Source: Spirochaetaceae bacterium
Lineage (GTDB): Bacteria; Spirochaetota; Spirochaetia; Treponematales; Breznakiellaceae
NCBI GenBank assembly: GCA_031255655.1
Contig: JAIRSB010000212.1
Coordinates: 1-17,054, forward strand
Direction: 5' to 3'
DNA: 17,054 bases
In this document: one piece after another, positions 8,463-15,293 of the stretch
How the letters are laid out: each line of letters opens with the position of its first letter
Position numbering within the stretch: the stretch's first letter is position 1
Notes under the pieces: generated by a model
Databases searched by the model: none
Seen by the model: the letters and a program-made list of their open reading frames with translations, nothing else
What the model was told of the DNA's origin: nothing
Position numbers and translations under genes: made by a program

Positions 8463-9842
8463 TTATAATAACTCGTCAGGCGGGATGATTTTATGCACGT
8501 CCGCGTCATAATCGGACAATTTGCGGTGAAGCGTTTTGCGGCCTATATTAAGCACCTTCGCCGCGATGCTTTTATTGCCCTTCTGGGCGGCGAGTGTTTC
8601 ACGTATAATTATTTCTTCCGCCTTGTCCAGCGTAGTACCGGAAGGGATGCGTATCCATCCGTCTTCTATGGTGCTGCGTATGGTCGGCGGCAGGTCTTCT
8701 TCAGTGATGAACCGTCCTTTGCACATAACTACTGCGCTTTCGATGCAATTTCGCAGTTCGCGGACGTTACCCGGCCAATCATAATTAAACAGGCAGGAAC
8801 GCGCCTTTTCGTCGATGCCTTCCACAGGTTTACTGTTTTCTTCGGAAAATTTTTTAGTAAAAGTGTTCATAAGCATCGGGATATCGTCTTTACGTTCACG
8901 TAACGGCGGAACAAAAATCGTAACGACATTTAAGCGGTAATACAAATCTTCGCGAAAATTCTTTTTTTCGATTTCCTCTTTCAAGTCTTTGTTTGTCGCT
9001 GTAACTAGCCGTATATCAACTTCTACGGTATCTTCACCTCCGACTCGCTCAAAGTTTTTTTCTTGTAAAACACGCAGCAGCTTAATCTGAATGTTTTGAT
9101 CGATTTCGCCTATTTCATCAAGAAACAGTGTGCCCTCGTTAGCAAGCTCGAATTTGCCGCGCCGCAGTGACGTAGCACCTGTAAACGCGCCTTTTTCGTG
9201 GCCGAAAAGTTCGCTTTCCAAAATGCTTTCCGCGAGAGCCGCGCAATGCACTTTTATAAATGGTTTATCCCTGCGCGGCGACAAGCGGTGTACGGCATCG
9301 GCTATAAGTTCTTTACCAACGCCCGATTCGCCTGTAATCAGTACAGAAGCCTTGGTGGGCGCGACACGTTCGACTGTATCAAAAACGCGGCGCAGGGACT
9401 CGCTCGCGCCGATGATTGCGTTGTTTACGCGGTGGCGTTCAAGTTCTTCCTCTAAAAGCTCGTGTTCAATACGACGTCTTCGGTTATTTAATGCACGTTT
9501 TACCAGTATGGAAAGCCTGTCAATATCCACAGGCTTTGTAAGAAAATCCCACGCGCCGTTCCGCATCGCTTCCACAGCGTCTTTTACAGTGCCGTGACCT
9601 GTAAGCACTATAACCGGAATTCCCTCCGTTACCGTCTTGATTCGTTTCAGGAGTTCATCGCCGTTCATACCGGGCATTCTCAAATCAATAATTGCAAGAT
9701 CAATGTCGCCTTTTTGATACCGTTTCCACGCGGACTCTCCATCCTCTGTAATTACAACATCATAGCCGTCGGACTCAAGTGATTCGGAAAGTCCTTCGCG
9801 TATTCCTTTCTCGTCATCCGCTATCAAAATTTTGAATTTCAT
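8463..9842 (-). CDS. Sigma-54-dependent response regulator (NtrC/AtoC family)
   Basis: A 459-residue regulator with the standard three parts. The receiver domain (1-120) has D9/D10, phosphoacceptor D53 in DLRMPGMNG, T81 and K103. The AAA+ domain (about 143-380) has Walker A GESGVGKE (171-178), the sigma-54 contact loop GAFTGA (218-223), Walker B LFLDE (239-243) and an arginine-rich LREDLYYRLN-type region. A C-terminal Fis-type helix-turn-helix carries NKSIAAKVLNIGRKTLHRKL. All key residues are intact, so it should be an ATP-driven activator of sigma-54 RNA polymerase. It resembles the AtoC regulator found in treponemes, but the cognate histidine kinase is not in this window, so its signal is unknown. 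The ATG at 9840-9842 gives the expected receiver N-terminus; no clear ribosome site precedes it. Confidence 0.93.
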   Translation of the reverse strand: MKFKILIADDEKGIREGLSESLESDGYDVVITEDGESAWKRYQKGDIDLAIIDLRMPGMNGDELLKRIKTVTEGIPVIVLTGHGTVKDAVEAMRNGAWDFLTKPVDIDRLSILVKRALNNRRRRIEHELLEEELERHRVNNAIIGASESLRRVFDTVERVAPTKASVLITGESGVGKELIADAVHRLSPRRDKPFIKVHCAALAESILESELFGHEKGAFTGATSLRRGKFELANEGTLFLDEIGEIDQNIQIKLLRVLQEKNFERVGGEDTVEVDIRLVTATNKDLKEEIEKKNFREDLYYRLNVVTIFVPPLRERKDDIPMLMNTFTKKFSEENSKPVEGIDEKARSCLFNYDWPGNVRELRNCIESAVVMCKGRFITEEDLPPTIRSTIEDGWIRIPSGTTLDKAEEIIIRETLAAQKGNKSIAAKVLNIGRKTLHRKLSDYDADVHKIIPPDELL

Positions 9843-9899
9843 TATTAACTGTTTAACGCGCCCTTTTACTAGAACCTAATTGTATTAAACCAATTTATA

Positions 9900-9928
9900 A
9901 TAATAGTAAATTCAGGCAATAAAAACAA
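9900..9928 (-). promoter_or_regulatory. Possible promoter of the response regulator gene
   Basis: On the minus strand TTGTTT (9923-9928), a 17-base spacer and TATTAT (9900-9905) resemble a sigma-70 promoter with a good -10 and a poor -35. The predicted leader is about 50 bases in a very AT-rich stretch. Confidence 0.4.
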
Positions 9929-10157
9929 CTGCGTGCAACAGGGCATCGGCGTTTTCTCTTTTCCTCACTATGAGTAGTAGCATATGCGCGGTAGTGGCGG
10001 CGGCCTAAGGCCGCGCCTTTGACGATGACAGCCAGCGAGTGGCTATTTGTTCGAGCTGTATCAGGAATGCTGCCGGGAACTGATTGTTACCACGAAAAAG
10101 AGAGGGCGGGTGCGAAAGTTATAGACGAACAAACATCACTAAAAAACCAGCCGGATT
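9929..10157. other. Non-coding spacer with small palindromes
   Basis: No ORF here has convincing start signals or a recognisable product. I see two small hairpins: GCGGCC-TAA-GGCCGC (10000-10014) and AGCCA-GCGAG-TGGCT (10030-10044). Neither has a T-run. On the minus strand a stop-free stretch of about 38 codons (ending near 10005) lacks a start codon. It may be decayed coding sequence, an intergenic repeat or nothing. Confidence 0.4.
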
Positions 10158-11237
10158 TCAGTCAAAGTTCCGCATGATTTCCAGCGCTGTTTTTTCGAAC
10201 GTGTACTTCGAGCGCAAATCATCCGACAGTTCCACACGCGGCGGCATTCCAGAGCCTAATAATTCCAGCAGCTTTTCTTCAAGACTATCGCTGGAACCGG
10301 CGCGGAAATATGTTACCCCATATTCTCCGTATATCTCTTTGAACACCTCTATATCTGAAATGAGCGCCGGAACGCCGCGCAGAAGAGCCTCAAGAGGCGG
10401 CAACCCAAATCCTTCGTACAAAGAAGGCTGAACGAGCAATGCCGCGTTCCTAAAAAGAATCTCCAATTCAATGCCGGAAACCAGCCCCGTAAATAAAACG
10501 CCATCGCTGTTACTCGCGTATTTATCTGCCGTTGCGCGCTCCGAAGTGCGAAAGTTGTTTTTTTCTCCAGCTACTATTAGTTTGTAATTCAGCCTCGCCC
10601 CGCGTATTCGGGAAAAAGCTTCGAGAAGGCAGGAAAGCCCCTTGTGCTTTTTTATGTTCCCGACAAATAGAATATACGGTTCCTTCGGTGTTCCTAACCT
10701 TTGCTTTTCGTCCGGCAATCTTAAATCATGCCGCACCGGAACCGGTGCGGCGCTGTATGTAACGATTACAGGCTTCGAGTCCCCTAAATAATGCTCAATG
10801 CGGCTTTTAGAAAAGCGCGAAACAGTAAACAACGTTTTCGACAAGGAAAACGCGCGGCGATAGAACCACATACGCGCCGCAAGACCGGCGCGTGAACAAA
10901 GTTCCGGCATATCGGGGAAAATAATATCGTGTATCGTAGTGTAAACAGGAACACCAATACGCCCCGGCACATTGAAATACGGCGAATAATATAAATTCGT
11001 CTTATTTATCGCTTTGTACAAACGTGTCGGCGGGAAAAATGTTTCCGTCACCGAAAAAGGTTTTAGCGGGCAGTCAAGGATATCTACATTCGCTCTATCC
11101 GCAAACTCCGAAAGCCTGCGCCCATCCCCTATCAACAGGAAATTGTGCCGCGTTTCAAGGAAATACGGCAGGCAGCCTCTAAGATACGCGCCTATGCCGC
11201 TTGAATCTATCATCCTGCAATCAACGCTGATACTCAT
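10158..11237 (-). CDS. Glycosyltransferase of the GT4 (GT-B) type
   Basis: The 359-residue protein is a retaining glycosyltransferase that would transfer a sugar from a nucleotide-sugar donor at the cytoplasmic face, most likely in surface-polysaccharide or glycolipid assembly. The N-terminal half starts with a D-x-R-M-I-D-SSGIG-AYLRG stretch, a common acceptor-side motif in this group. The C-terminal half has PYILFVGNIKKHKGL at the domain junction, LFTGLVSGIELEILFRNAALLVQPS, and the donor-binding E-x7-E motif in YEGFGLPPLEAL (E275, E283). Length and motif order are complete. The sugar and acceptor cannot be inferred, as no other glycan genes are near. It lies 20 bases past the flagellin terminator with no visible ribosome site; read-through from flaB or a weak promoter in the gap may drive it. 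Confidence 0.88.
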   Translation of the reverse strand: MSISVDCRMIDSSGIGAYLRGCLPYFLETRHNFLLIGDGRRLSEFADRANVDILDCPLKPFSVTETFFPPTRLYKAINKTNLYYSPYFNVPGRIGVPVYTTIHDIIFPDMPELCSRAGLAARMWFYRRAFSLSKTLFTVSRFSKSRIEHYLGDSKPVIVTYSAAPVPVRHDLRLPDEKQRLGTPKEPYILFVGNIKKHKGLSCLLEAFSRIRGARLNYKLIVAGEKNNFRTSERATADKYASNSDGVLFTGLVSGIELEILFRNAALLVQPSLYEGFGLPPLEALLRGVPALISDIEVFKEIYGEYGVTYFRAGSSDSLEEKLLELLGSGMPPRVELSDDLRSKYTFEKTALEIMRNFD

Positions 11238-11256
11238 TTTATTTCTAGCTGTTTTC

Positions 11257-11307
11257 TAAAAACAAATCCGCCGTCCGCGCAAAACTTATATTGCGTGGAC
11301 GGCGGAT
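11257..11307 (-). terminator. Intrinsic terminator after flaB
   Basis: On the minus strand ATCCGCCGTCC (11297-11307) pairs perfectly with GGACGGCGGAT (11266-11276). Inside is a further CGCAA/TTGCG pairing, and TTGTTTTT follows. The 11-bp stem and T-run make it a strong terminator that should isolate abundant flagellin mRNA from the glycosyltransferase gene. Confidence 0.85.
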
Positions 11308-11322
11308 CTCATTAAAAGCTGC

Positions 11323-11342
11323 CGCCGTGTGAAACGACGGCG
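11323..11342 (-). other. Second small hairpin in the flaB 3' region
   Basis: CGCCGT and ACGGCG pair around an 8-base loop, 16 bases past the flaB stop. On the minus strand the sequence GCAGCTTTTAAT follows. It may be an accessory terminator or an RNA-stability hairpin ahead of the main terminator. Confidence 0.5.
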
Positions 11343-11358
11343 AAAAATGTTTTTTATT

Positions 11359-12219
11359 CTACTGAAGGAGCTGAAGCACTGAGTTTGCCCGCTGATTTGC
11401 CTGCGCCAGCATAGCAGTACCCGACTGGCTAAGTATTTGGTCTGTAACGTATTTGACCATCTGGTTAGCCATGTTAGTATCGCGGATGCGGGCTTCGGAA
11501 GCCTGCAAGTTCTCCGCGCCTATGTCTATGCCGCGGATAGCGTGCTCAAGCCTGTTTTGATAAGCGCCAAGGTCAGCACGCTGCTTGTTGATGATTTGAA
11601 TCGCGCCATCAAGAGTACCGATAGCGCGGTTAGCGGAATCGACCGTCTCAATGTTCAGAATGCTATCATCACCGATATCGCGTACCCCAAGTCCCTTAGC
11701 CGTCATCGTGCCAATGAACACCTGCTCACGCTGATCAATGTTCGCGCCAATATGAAACCACATAGAAGCGGTAACAACATTCTCGCCTGTGGGACGCGCA
11801 AAACGTCCGGTAAGCATATTAAGTCCGTTAAATTGGGCATGGCTCGCGATGCGGTCTACCTCATCAATAAGTTGGGAAACTTCGACCTGTATCTGCATAC
11901 GATCCTCGGCGGTGTAAATACCGTTGGCGGCCTGTACCGCGAGTTCGCGTACACGCTGAATAATATCTTCGGTTTCCTGCAAATAACCTTCACTCGTCTG
12001 AATGAAAGAGATGCCGTCAGCGGCGTTGGCAGAAGCGCGGTTTAAGCCGCGGATTTGACTGCGCATTTTTTCGGAGACAGCGAGTCCGGAAGCGTCATCG
12101 CCAGCGCGGTTTATACGCAAGCCCGACGATAGTTTCTCCATGCTTTTTTCAAGCGATCCTTGTGTAACTTTGAGTGAGCGGTCTGCAAACATAGCGCTCA
12201 GGTTGTGGTTGATAATCAT
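11359..12219 (-). CDS. flaB: FlaB-type periplasmic flagellar core flagellin
   Basis: This 286-residue protein is a core flagellin of the spirochaete periplasmic flagellum. It starts MIINHNLSAMFADRSLK and carries the conserved N-terminal domain (SMEKLSSGLRINRAGDDASGLAVSEKMR in parts, then IQTSEGYLQETEDIIQRVRELAVQ). A short middle segment follows, and the C-terminal helix ends ANQRANSVLQLLQ, needed for polymerisation. The length is that of treponemal FlaB proteins, which lack the large variable domains of external flagellins. I chose the ATG at 12219 rather than an in-frame ATG at 12318: GGAGGAAG lies just upstream of 12219 and flagellin homology begins exactly there. The extra 33 codons are leader RNA. 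Expression appears to depend on sigma-28 and possibly CsrA. Genomes of this group usually carry several flaB genes; which paralogue this is cannot be told. Confidence 0.96.
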   Translation of the reverse strand: MIINHNLSAMFADRSLKVTQGSLEKSMEKLSSGLRINRAGDDASGLAVSEKMRSQIRGLNRASANAADGISFIQTSEGYLQETEDIIQRVRELAVQAANGIYTAEDRMQIQVEVSQLIDEVDRIASHAQFNGLNMLTGRFARPTGENVVTASMWFHIGANIDQREQVFIGTMTAKGLGVRDIGDDSILNIETVDSANRAIGTLDGAIQIINKQRADLGAYQNRLEHAIRGIDIGAENLQASEARIRDTNMANQMVKYVTDQILSQSGTAMLAQANQRANSVLQLLQ

Positions 12220-12282
12220 TATCTTCCTCCATGATTTTACGCGGATTGGGGTGTCCGCGTTTTGAAGGGCATCCTTGCCCTT
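12220..12282 (-). promoter_or_regulatory. flaB leader with CsrA-like hairpin, second hairpin and strong ribosome site
   Basis: Read on the minus strand, AAGGGCA-AGGA-TGCCCTT (12265-12282) is a 7-bp hairpin with GGA in its tetraloop. Its core CAAGGATG matches the published CsrA consensus core. A second 7-bp hairpin, ACGCGGA / TCCGCGT (12239-12260), follows. Next comes the ribosome site ATGGAGGAAG (about 12224-12233), which holds further GGA motifs. Two GGA sites, one covering the ribosome site, is the arrangement known for CsrA repression of flagellin in Bacillus and Borrelia. Confidence 0.6.
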
Positions 12283-12323
12283 TCTGAATGAAAACTTCCC
12301 CAATAAGCTTTCACTCATATAGA

Positions 12324-12351
12324 TTATCGACTTTACCGGTATATTACTTTA
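12324..12351 (-). promoter_or_regulatory. Sigma-28 (FliA) promoter of flaB
   Basis: On the minus strand TAAAG (from 12351) and GTCGATAA (12324-12331) match the flagellar consensus TAAA-N15-GCCGATAA. There is one mismatch in the -10 element and a 16-base spacer. The predicted start near 12316 gives a leader of about 97 bases. Position directly before flaB supports the call. Confidence 0.75.
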
Positions 12352-12402
12352 CAATTAAATTACTTGGTCGTGGGATGAGGGATGGCAGAGCGCTGACAGC
12401 AT

Positions 12403-13674
12403 CTAGCAGGCGGCAAGCTCAATTACGAGACGGCAGGCTGACAAAAGGTCGTCCACCAGCAGCCATTCGGCGCGGCTGTGAAAATTGCGTCCGCCAGTGA
12501 ATATATTCGGTGTCGGAATTCCAAGTTCTGTAAGGCGTGCGCCGTCCGTGCCGCCGCGTATGGGTTTCAATCTGAAACCGGAGCCGGCGTTTTTCGCCGC
12601 CTCCTCCAGCCGCGCGAGAACTTCAGGGTGTTCATCAATTTTCTCTTTCATGTTGCGGTAAGAAGACTCCGCATTCAGCGTAACGGAGCCGCCGGGAAAC
12701 ATAGCTTCGACAGCGCGGGCAAGACTTTCCAGCGCGGCGAGGCGTCTTTCCATGCCGGAGCGCGTAAAATCGCGGACTATGAGCTTCAAAGAGGCGTTTT
12801 CATGGTTTCCAGAGATTTCCATCAAACAGTAGAAGCCGTAATAGCCGTCAGTAGCCTCCGGACTTTCCGTTCGCGGCAGCATCGCGGCGAAATGTGCGGC
12901 CATAAGCGCCGCGTTGACGAGTACACCGCGTGCCGCGCCCGGATGTATCGCCCTGCCTTCAAAACGCGCTTCCACAGCGTAGGCGTTAAAACACTCTATT
13001 TCGAACTCTCCGCCCGCGCCGCCGTCCAGTGTGTAGCAGTAAGCCGATTTTATCAGCTCAAGCGGAAACTCCGGCAATCCCCTGCCAGTTTCTTCATCGG
13101 GCGTAAACACGATTTCAATGGGACCATGCTTTATTTCAGCGTGGGATACAAGAAAAGCGGCGGCGGATACCACAGCCGCTATGCCTGCTTTATCGTCCGC
13201 GCCCAGTAATGTCTCACCATCCGCGTGAATGATAGTCTTTCCGGTAGCCGCGGCAAGTTCCGGATCGCTTGATGGGTCAAGCGCTACGCCGCCACGCAAA
13301 ACAATCTTATCGCCGCTGTAATTACTTATTATACAAGGATTTACATCTTTTCCTGATACATCATGGGCTGTATCAAGATGCGCCAGAAAACCTATCGTTT
13401 TAGGAACAGGATAGCCGGGCGGCAAATTAGGAGGAATACGCGCCACAAGATAACAATGCTTCGTCAACTCCGATTCTATGCCGAGCGCGTCAAACTCCGC
13501 CTTCAACACGCGGGCTAAATCCCACTGACCGGCAGTAGACGGCGTTTCGGGAACATCTGGGTCGCTTGTTGTCCAAATTTTCGCGTAGCGGACAAAACGC
13601 TCAATCAGCGCGTCTTTAAGCGCAGGCGCTTCCGCACTGTCAAAAACGGGATGCTTTTGCTCAAACACGCTCAT
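12403..13674 (-). CDS. pepT: Peptidase T (tripeptide aminopeptidase)
   Basis: A cytoplasmic dinuclear-zinc M20B peptidase that removes the N-terminal residue from tripeptides. The 423-residue protein is of usual length. It has all metal ligands in family context: H99 in AHLDTAHD with D101, D160 in LLGADDKAG, E194/E195 in FTPDEETG, D217 in TLDGG and H399 in NFHSRAEW. The dimerisation (lid) domain lies between about 225 and 330. Its ATG overlaps the stop of the upstream M20 gene as ATGA, and no good ribosome site is present, so translation is probably coupled. Together the pair suggests a peptide-scavenging operon, sensible for a spirochaete that feeds on peptides. It ends about 50 bases before the flaB promoter, with no terminator visible. 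Confidence 0.95.
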   Translation of the reverse strand: MSVFEQKHPVFDSAEAPALKDALIERFVRYAKIWTTSDPDVPETPSTAGQWDLARVLKAEFDALGIESELTKHCYLVARIPPNLPPGYPVPKTIGFLAHLDTAHDVSGKDVNPCIISNYSGDKIVLRGGVALDPSSDPELAAATGKTIIHADGETLLGADDKAGIAAVVSAAAFLVSHAEIKHGPIEIVFTPDEETGRGLPEFPLELIKSAYCYTLDGGAGGEFEIECFNAYAVEARFEGRAIHPGAARGVLVNAALMAAHFAAMLPRTESPEATDGYYGFYCLMEISGNHENASLKLIVRDFTRSGMERRLAALESLARAVEAMFPGGSVTLNAESSYRNMKEKIDEHPEVLARLEEAAKNAGSGFRLKPIRGGTDGARLTELGIPTPNIFTGGRNFHSRAEWLLVDDLLSACRLVIELAAC

Positions 13675-14936
13675 TTTTGCGCCATAAATTCACTTTGCAT
13701 AGCAAATTTACTTTGCGCCGCTATATGCGCCATCACTTTCGCGTCATCTAGCATATTTTTTATCACACAGTATTCGTTAGGCTGATGAAGCGAGTTATCC
13801 AGCGTGCACCATCCAACGGCGTCTATTTCCTCATTGCGCAAAAACGCCGCGACAGTGCCGCCGCCTATTCCGATAGTGCGGGTGTCGCGTCCTAAAACTT
13901 GCTTGCAGGCGACGGAAAGCATTTTCACGATAGGTGAATCCGCGGGCGTCGCTTCGGATTCCTTGCTTTGTACAATGCTCAAATCAACTTGCACGCCGTA
14001 TTCTTGTTCAATGCCGAGTTTGACGCGGCGCGCCTCCTCTAAAAGATCGTTTACCCGGTAGCGGGGCAGTAAGCGAATATCCATGTAAAACACGTCTTCT
14101 GACGGAATAGTGTTGATATTCGGCACATTCGCCTCTTTTTTAGTCGGTTCTATAGTCGAATAATCCGGATCAAACAAACTGTCGCGGGCGGAAAATTTTT
14201 TCATCAAATCCTTACGCAGCCGCAGCATGAGATCCGCTCCTGCAAGGCAGGCATTACGCCCTTTTTCGGGGTAAGCGGCGTGTGCCTGCACGCCGCTGGT
14301 GCGTACTTTGAGCCAGAGCGAATTTTTTTCGGCTATTTCGATGGTTTCACCGGCAGGGTCTCCGCTGTCCGGCACTAAAACAAAATCGCCTTTTTTGAAT
14401 AACTGTCGCTTGTTTTCCATCAGCCAGTTTATGCCGAAATTGCTGTTGCATTCCTCATCCGCGATAAACAGTAACTTTAGTGTGTGTTCCGGGCGGATTT
14501 TCAGTTTTACAAAAGCAAGCGCGGCGAGTACAGACGAGACCAACCCCTGCTGATTATCCTCGACGCCGCGTCCTGTAAGTTTGCCGTCTTTTCGGGTAAC
14601 TATCCACGGGTCGCTGTTCCAAAGGGATAAATCTCCGGCGGGTACTACATCAAGATGGCTCATTATCCAAAAACACGGCAGCGCGCCGTTAGTCCCCTCA
14701 ATGACCGCTGTAAGATTAGGCCGCACCCCGCCTTTTGCCGAAGGGTCGGGCGCGTCGTAACGTTCCAACGTATCAATCCCATGTTCTTTCAGCCATTTTT
14801 CAAGGAATAGGCACTTATCCAACTCGCCCTCACCGCCGGACACTGGGGAAACCGCGGGGCGTTTGGTCAATTCGATTTGTAGTTCAACGGCGGTTTCTTC
14901 GCATGAATCTATAAATTCAAAGATTTTACGGTACAT
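13671..14936 (-). CDS. M20-family metallopeptidase (ArgE/DapE-like)
   Basis: This 421-residue enzyme belongs to the M20 dinuclear zinc hydrolases. Ligands are visible as H94 and D96 in MSHLDVVP, D127 in GRGVEDNQQG, E161/E162 in FIADEEC, D190 in VPDSGDP and H384 in LDNSLHQPNE. The lid domain spans about 200-310 (NSLWLKVRTSGVQAHAAYPEKG). The group includes dipeptidases, acetylornithine deacetylase and succinyl-diaminopimelate desuccinylase; the exact substrate is not readable. Neighbouring pepT makes a peptidase or dipeptidase role more likely than amino-acid synthesis (inference). The start is supported by GGAG at 14945-14948, 8 bases before the ATG. The last four bases form an ATGA overlap with pepT. 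Confidence 0.88.
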   Translation of the reverse strand: MYRKIFEFIDSCEETAVELQIELTKRPAVSPVSGGEGELDKCLFLEKWLKEHGIDTLERYDAPDPSAKGGVRPNLTAVIEGTNGALPCFWIMSHLDVVPAGDLSLWNSDPWIVTRKDGKLTGRGVEDNQQGLVSSVLAALAFVKLKIRPEHTLKLLFIADEECNSNFGINWLMENKRQLFKKGDFVLVPDSGDPAGETIEIAEKNSLWLKVRTSGVQAHAAYPEKGRNACLAGADLMLRLRKDLMKKFSARDSLFDPDYSTIEPTKKEANVPNINTIPSEDVFYMDIRLLPRYRVNDLLEEARRVKLGIEQEYGVQVDLSIVQSKESEATPADSPIVKMLSVACKQVLGRDTRTIGIGGGTVAAFLRNEEIDAVGWCTLDNSLHQPNEYCVIKNMLDDAKVMAHIAAQSKFAMQSEFMAQK

Positions 14937-15015
14937 CTAACGCGCTCCATAATCATTCGCGACAGTCGCGCCATTCAAGGCGGCAAGTTTCTTGGCGTAT
15001 TTTTGTATTTTTAAT

Positions 15016-15029
15016 TAAGCGGCCGCTTA
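15016..15029. repeat. 14-bp perfect palindrome
   Basis: TAAGCGGCCGCTTA is fully self-complementary and overlaps adjacent PacI (TTAATTAA) and NotI (GCGGCCGC) recognition sequences. It lies between the M20 gene and a longer hairpin downstream of the tRNA. Its function is unknown. Confidence 0.8.
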
Positions 15030-15053
15030 TACACCGCGTTGTTTGCTCGGCAA
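15026..15053 (-). promoter_or_regulatory. Possible promoter of the M20-pepT operon
   Basis: On the minus strand TTGCCG (15048-15053), a 16-base spacer and TATAAG (15026-15031) resemble a sigma-70 promoter. The -35 box falls inside the hairpin at 15034-15062. It is about 90 bases ahead of the M20 start. Sequence support is moderate only. Confidence 0.3.
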
Positions 15054-15062
15054 ACAACGCGG
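15034..15062. other. 13-bp perfect hairpin downstream of the tRNA
   Basis: CCGCGTTGTTTGC and GCAAACAACGCGG pair perfectly around a 3-base loop, 13 bases past the tRNA 3' end. No T-run follows on the minus strand, so it is an imperfect terminator. It may be a processing signal or a repetitive palindrome. Confidence 0.65.
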
Positions 15063-15074
15063 CAACTTTGGCGT

Positions 15075-15148
15075 TGGGCCTTCCTGGACTTGAACCAGGG
15101 ACCTACGGATTATGAGTCCGCAGCTCTAACCAACTGAGCTAAAGGCCC
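15075..15148 (-). tRNA. tRNA with anticodon CAU, probably tRNA-Ile2 (lysidine type)
   Basis: A 74-base tRNA folds with all four arms: acceptor GGGCCTT/AAGGCCC, D-arm GCTC-GAGC, anticodon loop CTCATAA and T-arm CCTGG-TTCAAGT-CCAGG. The discriminator is A, and CCA is not encoded. G1-C72 pairing excludes an initiator tRNA. The acceptor pairs C4-G69 and C5-G68, and the GGxCCTTTAGCTCAG start, resemble known isoleucine tRNAs whose C34 is modified to lysidine by TilS to read AUA. Elongator methionine is the alternative. The anticodon stem ends in one G-U pair. Confidence 0.93.
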
Positions 15149-15267
15149 GTTTATTATTTGACTTATTCGACAACCCTGTTAGCTGTCTCTCAAGTCATTT
15201 TTTAGCAGTTGTTGCTCAGAAACTGAAGTTTCTATAAACAACTCTATTTATAAACGTAATCCAACGT

Positions 15268-15293
15268 AAAAATCAAGCGCCAAAACAACGCTT
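15268..15293 (-). terminator. Possible terminator after pspA
   Basis: On the minus strand AAGCG (overlapping the pspA stop) pairs with CGCTT around a 9-base loop, followed by GATTTTTA. The stem is only 5 bp plus possible G-U pairs, so this is a modest terminator. It separates the operon from the tRNA, which lies about 140 bases on with no other gene between. Confidence 0.45.

Noticed and set aside
11437..12045. 202-codon plus-strand ORF
   Set aside because: It lies wholly antisense to flaB and has no recognisable product.
12220..12318. In-frame N-terminal extension of flagellin to an ATG at 12318
   Set aside because: Flagellin homology and a strong ribosome site begin at 12219. The extension has no similarity to flagellins, and it covers the leader hairpins and starts at the predicted transcript start.
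12478..13209. 243-codon plus-strand ORF
   Set aside because: It is antisense to pepT, whose metal-binding motifs are all intact. The long open frame is a by-product of its codon use.
15011..15026. PacI-NotI pair as cloning-vector or adaptor contamination
   Set aside because: The sequence runs on without a break into natural-looking palindromic spacer, and the NotI site is part of a larger 14-bp palindrome. Contamination cannot be fully excluded without reads.
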